Shown here piece after piece: positions 1 through 9,548 of a stretch of DNA of 22,620 bases (position 1 is the stretch's first letter; each line of letters begins with the position of its first letter). The DNA lies in the NCBI GenBank assembly GCA_039916225.1, contig JBDSLU010000186.1, positions 1 through 22,620 of the forward strand, read 5' to 3'. Source of the stretch: JBDSLU01 sp039916225. GTDB lineage: Bacteria > Acidobacteriota > Vicinamibacteria > Vicinamibacterales > Vicinamibacteraceae. The notes beneath the pieces are model-generated. The model was not told the origin of the DNA, ran no database searches, and worked only from the letters and a program-made list of their open reading frames with translations. Made by a program: the position numbers and the translations under genes.

Positions 1-1446
1 CGCGAGGAGGTGGCGTGGGTCAGCACGTCCTACATCCTCGCCAACGTCATCGTGCTGCCGATGACCGCGTTCTTCACCGAACGCTTCGGCCGCAAGCGCT
101 ACCTGACCTTCTCGATCATCCTGTTCATCGCCGCCTCGGTGCTGTGCGGCACCGCGACCACGCTCGGTCAGCTGGTGCTGTGGCGGCTGCTGCAGGGCGC
201 CGGCGGCGCCGCGCTGCTCTCGACCGCGCAGGCGACGCTGCGTCAGATCTTCACCCGCGAGGAGCAGGGCCTGGTCCAGGCGATCTTCCTGCTCGGGATC
301 ATCGTCGCGCCGACGCTCGGCCCGACGCTGGGCGGGTACATCACCGACAACGCCAGCTGGCACTGGTGCTTCTTCATCAACCTGCCGATCGGGATCGTCT
401 CGATGTTCCTGGTCGTGACCTTCCTGCACGATCCGCCACAGCTCGCGCCGCGGACGGCGGGCGTCGACTGGCTGGGCATCGCCCTGCTCGTGGTCGGCGT
501 CGGCTCGCTGCAGTACGTGCTCGAAGAAGGGAACATGAAGGACTGGTTCGAGAGCCAGTTGATCGTCTACCTGTCGATCCTGGCGGCGGTGTCGAGCGCG
601 ACGCTGCTCTGGTGGCAGCTGACGCCGCGCAACCCGCACCCGGTGATCCAGCTGCGGGTGCTGCGCAACCGCGACCTGGCGGCGTCGATCTTCCTGTTCA
701 TCGTGCTCGGCTTCGGTCTGTACGGCGGCGTCCTGATCTTCCCGCTGTTCACCCAGAGCATCCTCGGGTTCTCGCCGACCCAGACCGGGCTGGCGATGAT
801 GCCGGGCGGCATCGCCACCGCCGCCACGGCGCTGCTCTGCGGCCGGCTGCTGACCGGCAAGAAGCCGCTGGTCGATGCCCGACTCCTGATCCTGGGCGGG
901 ATGGCGCTGATGATGCTGGCGATGTGGGACCTCGGGCACCTGTCGACGGCGGCCGGCGAAGCGGACGCGCGCTACGCCCTGATTGTCCGCGGGCTGGCCC
1001 TGGGGCTGCTCTTCGCTCCGATCAACAACGTCGCCTTCGGCAGCCTGAAGCCGCAGGAGGCGCAGCAGGCGTCCGGCCTGATCAATCTGGCCCGCCAGCT
1101 GGGGGGCAGCTTCGGGATCGCCGTGCTCGGCGCCTACCTGACCCGGCACATTGCCTATCACCGCGCCGATCTGGCGGCCAACATGTATCCGGGCAACCCG
1201 GCGTTCGCCGAGCGGTTCAACGGCCTGGTCGCCAGCCTGGCCGCCAATGGCTGGTCGCTGGCCGAGGCCCAGCAGCGGGCCCTGGCGGTGCTGGACGCGA
1301 CGATGATGCGGCAGGCGGCGATGCGCGCCTACAACGACTCCTGGCTGCTGCTGCTGGCGTCGTTCGTCTGCGTCGTCCCGGCGGTGTTCCTGCTTCGCCG
1401 TCCGGGGGCTGCGCAGGCCGCCGCCGCGACCGCCGACGCGCACTGA
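1..1446 (+). CDS. DHA2-family (EmrB/QacA-like) MFS multidrug efflux transporter, 5'-truncated
   Basis: This is the C-terminal 481 residues of an inner-membrane drug/proton antiporter; the frame is open to the left edge, so the start lies outside the window. The family usually has about 510-530 residues and 14 membrane helices, so roughly the first helix is missing. Visible signatures are the loop between helices 2 and 3 (TERFGRKRYL), the WRLLQGAGGA stretch, and an antiporter motif-C-like segment (APTLGPTLGGYI) followed by W-H-W-C-F-F-I-N-L-P-I-G, which is very typical of EmrB. The last helix ends before a short Arg/Pro/Ala tail. EmrB proteins normally work with an EmrA periplasmic adaptor and an outer-membrane channel; any partners would be to the left. 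The substrate cannot be read from the sequence. Confidence 0.93.
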   Translation, partial: REEVAWVSTSYILANVIVLPMTAFFTERFGRKRYLTFSIILFIAASVLCGTATTLGQLVLWRLLQGAGGAALLSTAQATLRQIFTREEQGLVQAIFLLGIIVAPTLGPTLGGYITDNASWHWCFFINLPIGIVSMFLVVTFLHDPPQLAPRTAGVDWLGIALLVVGVGSLQYVLEEGNMKDWFESQLIVYLSILAAVSSATLLWWQLTPRNPHPVIQLRVLRNRDLAASIFLFIVLGFGLYGGVLIFPLFTQSILGFSPTQTGLAMMPGGIATAATALLCGRLLTGKKPLVDARLLILGGMALMMLAMWDLGHLSTAAGEADARYALIVRGLALGLLFAPINNVAFGSLKPQEAQQASGLINLARQLGGSFGIAVLGAYLTRHIAYHRADLAANMYPGNPAFAERFNGLVASLAANGWSLAEAQQRALAVLDATMMRQAAMRAYNDSWLLLLASFVCVVPAVFLLRRPGAAQAAAATADAH

Positions 1447-1448
1447 CC

Positions 1449-1496
1449 GCCCGGCTCGGAGCCCGGCTCCGAACCCAGCTCCGAGCCCGGCTCAGA
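1449..1496. repeat. 12-bp tandem repeat, four copies, able to form a hairpin
   Basis: Four head-to-tail 12-mers start two bases after the transporter stop: GCCCGGCTCGGA, GCCCGGCTCCGA, ACCCAGCTCCGA and GCCCGGCTCAGA. Because the unit is partly self-complementary, bases 1453-1461 (GGCTCGGAG) can pair exactly with 1479-1487 (CTCCGAGCC) around a 17-base loop. It may act as a terminator for the transporter mRNA, although no T-tract follows. Confidence 0.7.
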
Positions 1497-1546
1497 GCCA
1501 GCATCCTGTAGTACGCTGATTCTGCGCCGTTGGGCTGGCAGGTCGC

Positions 1547-2116
1547 GTGGATTCAACACTTTCGACACTTTTCGCCACCGCCGAAGGCGGCGACCGGGTC
1601 GCCGCCGACCAGCTGTTCGCGGCGCTCTACGACGAGCTGCACCGGATGGCCCGACGCGAGCTGTCGAAGCGCGGTGCCGGAGCGACCCTCGGGGCGACGA
1701 CCGTCCTGCACGAGGCGTATCTGGACATCTCGGAGCGGGAGCGGGCGACCTTCCCGGACCGCAACCGCTTCCTCGGCTACGCCTCGCGCGTGATGCGCGG
1801 GCTGATCATCGACTACTCGCGCCGCCGCCAGGCCCAGAAGCGGGGCGGCCTCTTCGAGATCACAGCCATCGCGACCGACGTGGCGGATGTCGGTGCCGAC
1901 CCCGACCGCCTGTCCGACCTGAGTGAAGCGCTCGAAGGGCTCGAGGCGGCCGACCCCCGGCTGGCTCGCATCGTCGACCTGAAGTATTTCTGCGGCTTCT
2001 CGTTCGTCGAGATCGGCAACATGCTCGGGCTGTCGGAGCGGACCGTCCAGCGCGACTGGGAGAAGGCCCGGATCTACCTGCACCGGGTGCTCCGGGACGA
2101 CGCCAAACCGGCGTGA
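1547..2116 (+). CDS. ECF-type sigma factor of the Ser/Thr-kinase-linked group
   Basis: A 189-residue alternative sigma factor that would direct RNA polymerase to a special promoter set. Region 2 lies at about residues 20-95 and region 4 at about 125-182, with a helix-turn-helix of the form FSFVEIGNMLGLSERTVQRDW at 151-171. The start is GTG, chosen because the similarity to the family begins there. The usual acidic D-A-E-D patch of region 2.2 is absent; the equivalent stretch at 46-58 reads ATLGATTVLHEAY. That is the hallmark of ECF sigmas that pair with Ser/Thr kinases instead of an anti-sigma factor, and a kinase gene starts 34 bp downstream. Its activity may therefore depend on phosphorylation (inference). 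Confidence 0.9.
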   Translation: MDSTLSTLFATAEGGDRVAADQLFAALYDELHRMARRELSKRGAGATLGATTVLHEAYLDISERERATFPDRNRFLGYASRVMRGLIIDYSRRRQAQKRGGLFEITAIATDVADVGADPDRLSDLSEALEGLEAADPRLARIVDLKYFCGFSFVEIGNMLGLSERTVQRDWEKARIYLHRVLRDDAKPA

Positions 2117-2150
2117 CGGGTTTTCGCGGCCGTTTGCGATCTAGTTTTCG

Positions 2151-4685
<2,535 letters not shown>

Positions 4686-4977
4686 TCCGCGCCGCAGATC
4701 GCCGCCCGCGCAAAATAATCGGGCCGCGCATGTCGTCTTTTCCCCGCCGTTCTCGATCTTTCACATGACGGGACATATCGTCCCGGTCGAGAAACGCGGC
4801 GCGCCGACCAGGGTCGGAGGCGGCGCCGGCGGAGGCGGTCGATGGTCAGGCGGGTCGCGATCCTCACCAGGCGGTGGGGCACAACTCAACATCTGGTGGT
4901 GATGGGGCTCGCAGCGATCGGCTGCTCCCAATCCACCGACGTGGGCGCAATGGCGCTCGTGCCCTACAGCACCGACT
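4686..4977. other. 292-bp intergenic region with a nested inverted repeat
   Basis: No convincing gene was found here. After the kinase stop there is an AT-rich patch (AAAATAAT, about 4711-4718). A nested inverted repeat follows: outer arms TTCTCGA (4750-4756) and TCGAGAA (4787-4793), inner arms CGGGAC (4769-4774) and GTCCCG (4780-4785) around a five-base loop. It may be an operator or an RNA structure upstream of the winged-helix gene. The remainder is GC-rich with no promoter I would defend. Confidence 0.5.
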
Positions 4978-5898
4978 ATGTCTTCCTTCGCTGACCTCCG
5001 ACGACACGCCGATGCGACCGGGACGGTCGCCCGGCCGGCGCTCACTGCCGCGGTGCTCCGCGTCGGCGGCACCGAGATCGACATGCGGCGGCACGAGATC
5101 CGCCGCGATGGCGAGACGATCCGCCTGCAGCAGCAGCCGTTCCAGATCCTGGCCCTGCTCATCGAGCATGCTGGCCACGTGGTCACGCGCCAGCAGATCG
5201 AGCGCCGCCTGTGGCCCGACGGGACGTCGGTCGACTTCGAGCACAGCGTCAACGCCGCCATCCGGCGGCTGCGCGTCGCGCTCGCCGACGACGCCATCGA
5301 GCCGCGCTTCGTCGAGACGGTGCCTCGTCGCGGCTACCGCTTCGTCGGCCGCGTCGACGCGGCGAGCCGCCTCGACGAGCGCCGGCCGGCGGCGTCGGTC
5401 CGGCCCCGCGTGCTGGTGAAGCCCTTCCTCACGCGCGGAGAGGCGCCGGCCGACGAGCTGGGCGCCGAGCTGATCGAGGAGCTGGTGGCGCAGCTGGCGC
5501 ATCGCGGCGCCGATCGGGTCGACGTGCTGACCCGTGCGCCGGAGGCGGGCGCCGGCCCGGCCCGGCCGTGCTACCGGATCGAGGGCAGCGTCCGCGTCGC
5601 CGGAGGCAGCGTGCGCGTGCTGGCGACGCTGATCGACGGGCGCGACGAGACGCACCGGTGGGCGTGCGGCTACGACCGGCAGGTGGACGGGACGCCGAGC
5701 GCGCCGGCCGACGTGGCGGCGGCCATCGCCGACGCCGTCGTGGCCCGGCTGCTTCCGGTCGCGTCGGTGCCGGCGCCGTCGGCTCGACCGGCGACGCCGC
5801 AGGCCGACGGTGCCGCCTCGACGGCGTGGAGCCGTCGCGAGTGGGCGACCGGCATCGTGACCAGCGGCACGCGCTGGTCGTCCTCGCTCACACGGTGA
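4978..5898 (+). CDS. Winged-helix transcriptional regulator with TolB-like domain
   Basis: A 306-residue protein. Residues about 27-124 form an OmpR/PhoB-type winged-helix DNA-binding domain (Trans_reg_C), ending in the typical V-E-T-V-P-R-R-G-Y-R-F-V. Residues about 143-245 resemble the TolB/FlgO-like domain often fused to such heads, including Y-R-I-E-G-S-V-R and L-I-D-G-R-D-E-T-H-R-W. There is no receiver domain, so it is not a classical response regulator. Relatives with this architecture usually continue into a membrane helix and TPR or WD40-like repeats; here the protein stops after a short low-complexity tail (about 250-306), which suggests a shortened form. The start at 4978 lacks a clear ribosome site. 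Targets are unknown. Confidence 0.85.
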   Translation: MSSFADLRRHADATGTVARPALTAAVLRVGGTEIDMRRHEIRRDGETIRLQQQPFQILALLIEHAGHVVTRQQIERRLWPDGTSVDFEHSVNAAIRRLRVALADDAIEPRFVETVPRRGYRFVGRVDAASRLDERRPAASVRPRVLVKPFLTRGEAPADELGAELIEELVAQLAHRGADRVDVLTRAPEAGAGPARPCYRIEGSVRVAGGSVRVLATLIDGRDETHRWACGYDRQVDGTPSAPADVAAAIADAVVARLLPVASVPAPSARPATPQADGAASTAWSRREWATGIVTSGTRWSSSLTR

Positions 5899-5911
5899 AT
5901 CACGCGAACGT

Positions 5912-5973
5912 CCAATACCCCATCTCCAACTCCCAAGCCCGCTGGCTCTTGGAAGTTGGAGGTTGGAAGTTGG
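5912..5973. repeat. Heptad-phased imperfect inverted repeat between convergent genes
   Basis: The right half (5949-5973) is a 7-bp tandem repeat: TTGGAAG, TTGGAGG, TTGGAAG, TTGG. The left half (5912-5937) reads CCAATAC, CCCATCT, CCAACTC, CCAAG, which is its degenerate complement in the same seven-base register. The central arms 5926-5937 and 5948-5959 match at 11 of 12 positions, and CC/GG closes a CGCT loop. It sits in the 88 bp between two converging genes, so it could terminate both. It is also AT-richer than its surroundings and looks like a dispersed intergenic palindrome. Confidence 0.75.
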
Positions 5974-5986
5974 TAGCGAGACCAGC

Positions 5987-6874
5987 CTAGGAGCCGGCGA
6001 GGAAGGCGTTCAGCACGTCGAGCGTCTGCGCCTTGTTCTCGCGGCGGACGTTGTGGCCGGCGCCGCTGATGTGCACCAGGCGCCCCTTCGGCAGCAGCTT
6101 CGCTACCTCGTCGTTCTGCGCCCGCAGATCGCCCTGCGCATCGGCCTTGAGGATCAGCGTCGGCGCCGTGATCTTCGGCAGCAGATCGCGCATCGGCGGC
6201 CGCTGCGCGTTGTTGACTCGCGCGGTGTCGGGGTGATGCCGCCGCTTCGACGGCGCCCACGTCTCGCACTCGGCCTGGCCCCACTTCGGCGAGTTCTTCA
6301 TGCAGTCGGCGACCAGTTCGGTCTCGCTCATGTTGTTCCGCTTGAGGACCTGGGCGCGCCGTTCGTCCACCGACAGCGCCGGCGCGGCACTCGGCGCGGC
6401 CGGAGCCGCCGGACGCACCAGACCCGGATCCTCGAGAATCACCGCGCGGGGAACATCGGGATACTTGGCCGCAAACCAGGCCACCGACGCGCTGCCCATC
6501 GAGTGGCCCATCAGGATCGGCTTCTCGAGCTTCAACTCCTTGATCAGGCCGGCGAGGTCCTCGACCTGCGCGTCGACGGCGTCGGCGGCGGTCGGCGGAT
6601 CGGACAAGCCGTGGCCGCGCGCGTCGAACATGATCACGTCGTAGCGATCGGTCAGCTCGCGGGCCAGGTTGGTCCAGCACAGCGCGTCATCCGAGGAGCC
6701 GTGCGCCATCACCAGCACCGGCTTGGTGCCGCCGGTGCGCCAGTAATGCAGGCGAATGCCGTTGGCCGACACGTAGCCGTCCTTCCAGCCAGCGGGCGGT
6801 GGCGGACCAGCGATGGCTTGGGCGGCGACGAACAGGCAGGCGGACGCGAGCGCGAGGGTGCGAAGACGGAACAT
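5987..6874 (-). CDS. Exported alpha/beta hydrolase
   Basis: A 295-residue protein with an N-terminal signal peptide (hydrophobic to about residue 22, AQAIAG cleavage region). The alpha/beta-hydrolase fold is plain: oxyanion-loop region M-A-H-G-S-S (57-61), nucleophile elbow G-H-S-M-G with Ser125, probable acid Asp245 and catalytic His274 in G-A-G-H-N. The pattern F-D-A-R-G-H-G-L-S-D is that of small-ester, lactone or epoxide hydrolases of the Abhydrolase_1/6 type. An Ala/Pro-rich stretch at about 155-166 begins the cap region. A good ribosome site (AGGAG) precedes the ATG, and only 16 bp separate it from the upstream DUF4281 gene, so it is the last gene of the TetR-linked operon. The substrate cannot be assigned. 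Confidence 0.88.
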   Translation of the reverse strand: MFRLRTLALASACLFVAAQAIAGPPPPAGWKDGYVSANGIRLHYWRTGGTKPVLVMAHGSSDDALCWTNLARELTDRYDVIMFDARGHGLSDPPTAADAVDAQVEDLAGLIKELKLEKPILMGHSMGSASVAWFAAKYPDVPRAVILEDPGLVRPAAPAAPSAAPALSVDERRAQVLKRNNMSETELVADCMKNSPKWGQAECETWAPSKRRHHPDTARVNNAQRPPMRDLLPKITAPTLILKADAQGDLRAQNDEVAKLLPKGRLVHISGAGHNVRRENKAQTLDVLNAFLAGS

Positions 6875-6890
6875 GGCAACTCTCCTGCGG

Positions 6891-7304
6891 TCAGGCCTTC
6901 GATCGGGACTGGATGGAAGCGAGCCCCTTATACAACAACCAGCCGGCCGGCCCGAACAGGAAGGTGAGGATGAGGCAGGGCACCACGAGCAGGTGGGACA
7001 TGCCGCGCGCCCGCGCGTCCTGGACCTCCCAGGTACCGACCAGCAGGTCGAAGCAGAGGTAGTGGACCCAGCCGGCCAGCAGCAGCCAGCGATTGGCGAA
7101 CAGCCGAGCGACCTCGGACAGCGTCGAGAAGCCGCCGTCGGCGCCGCTCCAGTGGCTGGCGATCAGGCCGGCGTAGAGCGCGGCGAGGAGGACCGGCACG
7201 ACCAGGCCGGACACGATCGCGGCCCGGCGCGGCACCACGATCAACGCCAGCCAGGACAGGGCGGCCAGCGGGTTGACGATCGAAAACATCTGGTCGGGCG
7301 TCAT
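6891..7304 (-). CDS. ABA4-like membrane protein (DUF4281)
   Basis: A 137-residue polytopic inner-membrane protein with about four hydrophobic helices. It begins M-T-P-D-Q-M-F-S-I-V-N-P-L-A and contains W-V-H-Y-L-C-F-D-L-L-V-G-T-W, both matching the ABA4-like/DUF4281 family, whose plant member is needed for neoxanthin synthesis. In bacteria the role is unknown. The start at 7304 was chosen because an AAGGAG ribosome site lies just upstream and the similarity begins at this residue; the frame is open further upstream but that part overlaps the preceding gene and is not family-like. It is the middle gene of the TetR-linked operon, 35 bp after the upstream gene. Confidence 0.85.
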   Translation of the reverse strand: MTPDQMFSIVNPLAALSWLALIVVPRRAAIVSGLVVPVLLAALYAGLIASHWSGADGGFSTLSEVARLFANRWLLLAGWVHYLCFDLLVGTWEVQDARARGMSHLLVVPCLILTFLFGPAGWLLYKGLASIQSRSKA

Positions 7305-7339
7305 CGGCGTCTCCTTGTGGGCGGTCGTCGCCGCGCGGG

Positions 7340-8188
7340 CTAGATCGGCAGCGCGGGCAGGCCGCGCAGCGCCTGGACGAGCAGGGCGACGAAGGCGATG
7401 GCGTAGAGGCTGGCCGCGGCGATGGCCACTCCGGTGCGCCGGCGATCGTTGCCGCCCCGCAGCGCGACCAGCACGAACAGCGGCAACACCTGCCAGGCGT
7501 GCAGGCCGACGAAGTGCGGCACGCGGACATCGCCGTGCCGCGTGCTCCAACCGGTGAGCGGCAGGCCGGGGCCGCCGTCGAGCGCGCCGACGGTGTGCCC
7601 GCCGGAGATCGGCATCTGGTGCGTCGCCGTGGCGTCGGCGATCTGCGTCGCCGTGGGCTGCGTCATCAGCCCGCCGGTGAACGCTCCGAGCACGGTGATG
7701 AGCACGCCCAGGCGAAGCGCCCACCCGAGCGCCGGGTCCTCGAACCGCTGCCGCCACAGCGCCACGGCCAGGGCCGTCGCCAGCAGCGTCTGCGCCACGA
7801 TGACCAGCCCCATGGCCGCGAACACCACGGCGTCGAACGGCGTCGCGACGTTGAAGTGGCTGGTGGTGCCGCGCCACGCCTGACCGCCGATCATCAGTAC
7901 TTCGAGGACGAACGCTGCGGCGGTGCCGCGTCCGACCACGCGCCGCAGGCGCGGCCAGTCAGGGAGGTAGGTGAAGACCCAGGCCAGGGTGAAGGCGTAG
8001 AGCGCGGTCGAGACCGCGAACTTGACCGGCTTGAGCCAGGCCGGCGCGCCAGTGATGACGCGCGGATCGAGCAGGAGGCCGAGGCCGAACGGCACGGTCA
8101 GTGCCGCGAGGAAGAGGCCGGTCGCGACGAGGACCGGGTCGGTGTGCCAGAGGCGGGTGAGGTGCGTCATGGACAGTGCCTGGACCAT
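7340..8188 (-). CDS. Polytopic membrane protein of unknown function, first gene of TetR-linked operon
   Basis: A 282-residue protein with about seven predicted membrane helices. It has the stretch A-P-A-W-L-K-P-V-K-F-A-V-S near residue 49, which I associate with an unnamed family of bacterial membrane proteins, and a polar loop with H-Q-M-P-I-S-G-G-H-T-V-G (about 190-201) followed by P-H-F-V-G-L-H-A-W-Q. Those conserved histidines could bind a metal or cofactor, but this is only a suggestion. The start may be 8188, or 8170 at M-T-H-L-T-R-L-W; neither has a strong ribosome site. Transcription would start about 26 bp before 8188, from the TTGACA/TAGCTT promoter that overlaps the two palindromes. 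I cannot assign a function. Confidence 0.8.
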   Translation of the reverse strand: MVQALSMTHLTRLWHTDPVLVATGLFLAALTVPFGLGLLLDPRVITGAPAWLKPVKFAVSTALYAFTLAWVFTYLPDWPRLRRVVGRGTAAAFVLEVLMIGGQAWRGTTSHFNVATPFDAVVFAAMGLVIVAQTLLATALAVALWRQRFEDPALGWALRLGVLITVLGAFTGGLMTQPTATQIADATATHQMPISGGHTVGALDGGPGLPLTGWSTRHGDVRVPHFVGLHAWQVLPLFVLVALRGGNDRRRTGVAIAAASLYAIAFVALLVQALRGLPALPI

Positions 8189-8202
8189 CGCCGGCGGCTC
8201 GA

Positions 8203-8219
8203 TGTTGCCAGCGTCAACA
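8203..8219. promoter_or_regulatory. Palindromic operator copy 2 (TetR site)
   Basis: TGTTGCCAGCGTCAACA is a 17-bp palindrome with one imperfect pair. It matches the second site at 8236-8252 in layout, with seven-base arms and a three-base centre. It covers the predicted transcription start of the membrane-protein operon. The two centres are 33 bp apart, about three helical turns, so dimers would sit on the same face. Confidence 0.75.
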
Positions 8220-8221
8220 TC

Positions 8222-8250
8222 AAGCTACGCCGGAATGTTGACGGTGTCAA
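8222..8250 (-). promoter_or_regulatory. Promoter of the membrane protein/DUF4281/hydrolase operon
   Basis: On the minus strand a perfect -35 box TTGACA (8245-8250) is separated by exactly 17 bp from TAGCTT (8222-8227). The -35 box lies inside operator copy 1 and the expected start point inside copy 2, the usual arrangement for repression. Confidence 0.7.
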
Positions 8251-8252
8251 CA
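8236..8252. promoter_or_regulatory. Palindromic operator copy 1 (TetR site)
   Basis: TGTTGACGGTGTCAACA is a perfect 7-3-7 palindrome. It contains the -35 box of the leftward operon (8245-8250) and the -35 box of the tetR promoter (8238-8243), so one bound dimer could block both directions. Confidence 0.8.
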
Positions 8253-8267
8253 CTGCGGCGATAGGAT
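8238..8267 (+). promoter_or_regulatory. Promoter of the tetR gene
   Basis: TTGACG (8238-8243) and TAGGAT (8262-8267) are 18 bp apart. Transcription would begin near 8274, at or next to the ATG at 8275, so the message may be leaderless. The -10 box overlaps the alternative ATG at 8266, which argues for 8275 as the start. Confidence 0.55.
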
Positions 8268-8274
8268 GTCGTCG

Positions 8275-8910
8275 ATGCCGCCCGCGCGAGCGCGCCCGCC
8301 CCGCCCCGTCCGTCCAGCCAAGCGGCGGCCCGATCGCTATCACCACGGCGATCTGCGCCGCGCGCTGGTCCTCGAGGCGCTGCGCACCATCCACGTCGAG
8401 GGCGCGTCGGCGCTCACCTTGCGCGGCGTCGGCGATCGCCTGGGTGTGTCACGGACTGCGCTCTATCGGCACTTCGCCGACAAGCAGGCGCTGTTGAACG
8501 AGGTGGCGGCCGAGGGGTTCCGGCTGCTGCGAACCGCCCTGCGCGATGCCTGGGGCCGCGGCGGGCGCGTCGGTTTCGACGAGATGGGGCAGGCCTACGT
8601 CGCCTTCGCGGTGGCCCATCCGTCGCACTATCGCGTGATGTTCGGCGGCCTGGCCGAGGCTCACCAGGAAGGCGCCGAGGGCTCGACCGAGGGCACCGAC
8701 GCGTTCCAGGTGCTGGTCGACGCGATCGTCGCCGAGCAGGCCGCCGGCCGGGTCCGTCGCGACGACCCGCTGCCGTTGGCGCTGCACATCTGGGCGACGG
8801 TGCACGGCATCGCGATGCTGGCGCTCGATGGGTTGCTGTCGCCGCCGATGACGGCGGAGTCCCTGGCGCGGCAATCGATCGCCTGGCTGCACGTCGGCAT
8901 CGACCGCTGA
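8275..8910 (+). CDS. TetR/AcrR-family repressor with WHG-type C-terminal domain
   Basis: A 211-residue regulator (214 if started at 8266). An Arg/Pro-rich N-terminus precedes the TetR helix-turn-helix: Y-H-H-G-D-L-R-R-A-L-V, then L-R-G-V-G-D-R-L-G-V-S-R-T-A-L-Y-R-H-F-A-D-K-Q-A-L-L, an almost canonical recognition region at about residues 46-72. The C-terminal ligand-binding domain contains W-A-T-V-H-G-I-A-M-L-A, the mark of the WHG-domain (TetR_C_33-like) group. It is divergent from the membrane protein/DUF4281/hydrolase operon, and two matching palindromes lie between them, so it probably represses both itself and that operon until a small, perhaps lipophilic, ligand binds. The ligand is unknown. 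Confidence 0.92.
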   Translation: MPPARARPPRPVRPAKRRPDRYHHGDLRRALVLEALRTIHVEGASALTLRGVGDRLGVSRTALYRHFADKQALLNEVAAEGFRLLRTALRDAWGRGGRVGFDEMGQAYVAFAVAHPSHYRVMFGGLAEAHQEGAEGSTEGTDAFQVLVDAIVAEQAAGRVRRDDPLPLALHIWATVHGIAMLALDGLLSPPMTAESLARQSIAWLHVGIDR

Positions 8911-8940
8911 TCGCCACGGCGCCGGACGCCGCCGTACGCA

Positions 8941-8980
8941 CGAAGACCCGCGAGGCGCGTTGTCGCGCCGCGGGTCTTCG
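8941..8980. terminator. Strong GC hairpin between convergent genes
   Basis: Perfect 12-bp arms CGAAGACCCGCG (8941-8952) and CGCGGGTCTTCG (8969-8980), with an inner GCGCG/CGCGC stem and a TTGT loop. It lies 30 bp after the tetR stop and 28 bp before the end of the leftward exported-protein gene, so it can serve both. There is no long U-tract on either side. Confidence 0.8.
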
Positions 8981-9008
8981 CTGCGACCGATGTGTCTCGA
9001 AACCTAAC

Positions 9009-9485
9009 TCAGCCGGCGATCAGGTGAATCAAATAGTGGTTGCCACCACGGTTGATCCAGACCCGGACGTAGTCGTCGCCACGGAGGCGCTCGACGCGCG
9101 CCGCACCCGGCGCCGGACCCTTGGCCTTGGCGACCTTGCCGATGTCCGCGCTGGGCACGATGCTGACGACTTCACGGCCCTTGACCGCCGTGCCCTGCAC
9201 GAATTCGACGTAACGCTCATACGACGCCGTGGCGCCGGGCGCCTTGCCGGCGGCCTCTTCCGGCGTCAGCCGGACGCGATACGTGCCGGCCGGAAGCTCC
9301 TTGCCGTCGGCCTTCAGCCCCTTGGGCACGCGGACCGTGCCGAGCGCCAGCTCGCCGGCCGGCACCATGGCAGCGGCTTCCGAGTTCGGCTGCTGGAGTG
9401 GCGCCTTGGCCTGCGCCAGGAGAGCAGCCGGTGCGGCACCAGCGACCAGGATTGCGAGCGCGCCTGCGAGTAGTGTGGGTTTCAT
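9009..9485 (-). CDS. Small exported protein of unknown function
   Basis: A 158-residue protein with a clear signal peptide (hydrophobic core about 6-22, cleavage near ALLAQA). The mature part is about 130 residues and looks beta-rich, with L-P-A-G-T-Y-R-V-R-L-T (about 65-75) and a C-terminal D-Y-V-R-V-W-I-N-R-G-G-N-H-Y-L-I-H-L segment. The AGTY(R)VRL pattern recurs in small secreted acidobacterial proteins, but I cannot name a domain. A strong GGAGGT ribosome site sits ten bases before the ATG. It begins 63 bp after the DUF4097 gene in the same direction, with no visible terminator between them, so it may be the last gene of the sigma/anti-sigma operon and related to the cell envelope. It has no cysteines for disulfides or lipidation. 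Confidence 0.8.
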   Translation of the reverse strand: MKPTLLAGALAILVAGAAPAALLAQAKAPLQQPNSEAAAMVPAGELALGTVRVPKGLKADGKELPAGTYRVRLTPEEAAGKAPGATASYERYVEFVQGTAVKGREVVSIVPSADIGKVAKAKGPAPGAARVERLRGDDYVRVWINRGGNHYLIHLIAG

Positions 9486-9548
9486 TTCCGAACGACCTCC
9501 AGCGGCATTATCGCAAGCTCCGTGCCGGGTTACAAATCGCCCTCCAGC

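Noticed and set aside
1449..1496. CRISPR array
   Set aside because: The repeats are 12 bp with no spacers and no cas gene is present.
5963..6967. 334-codon plus-strand frame opposite the alpha/beta hydrolase
   Set aside because: Arg/His/Gly-rich, no motif, and antisense to a gene with a clear signal peptide and GHSMG elbow.
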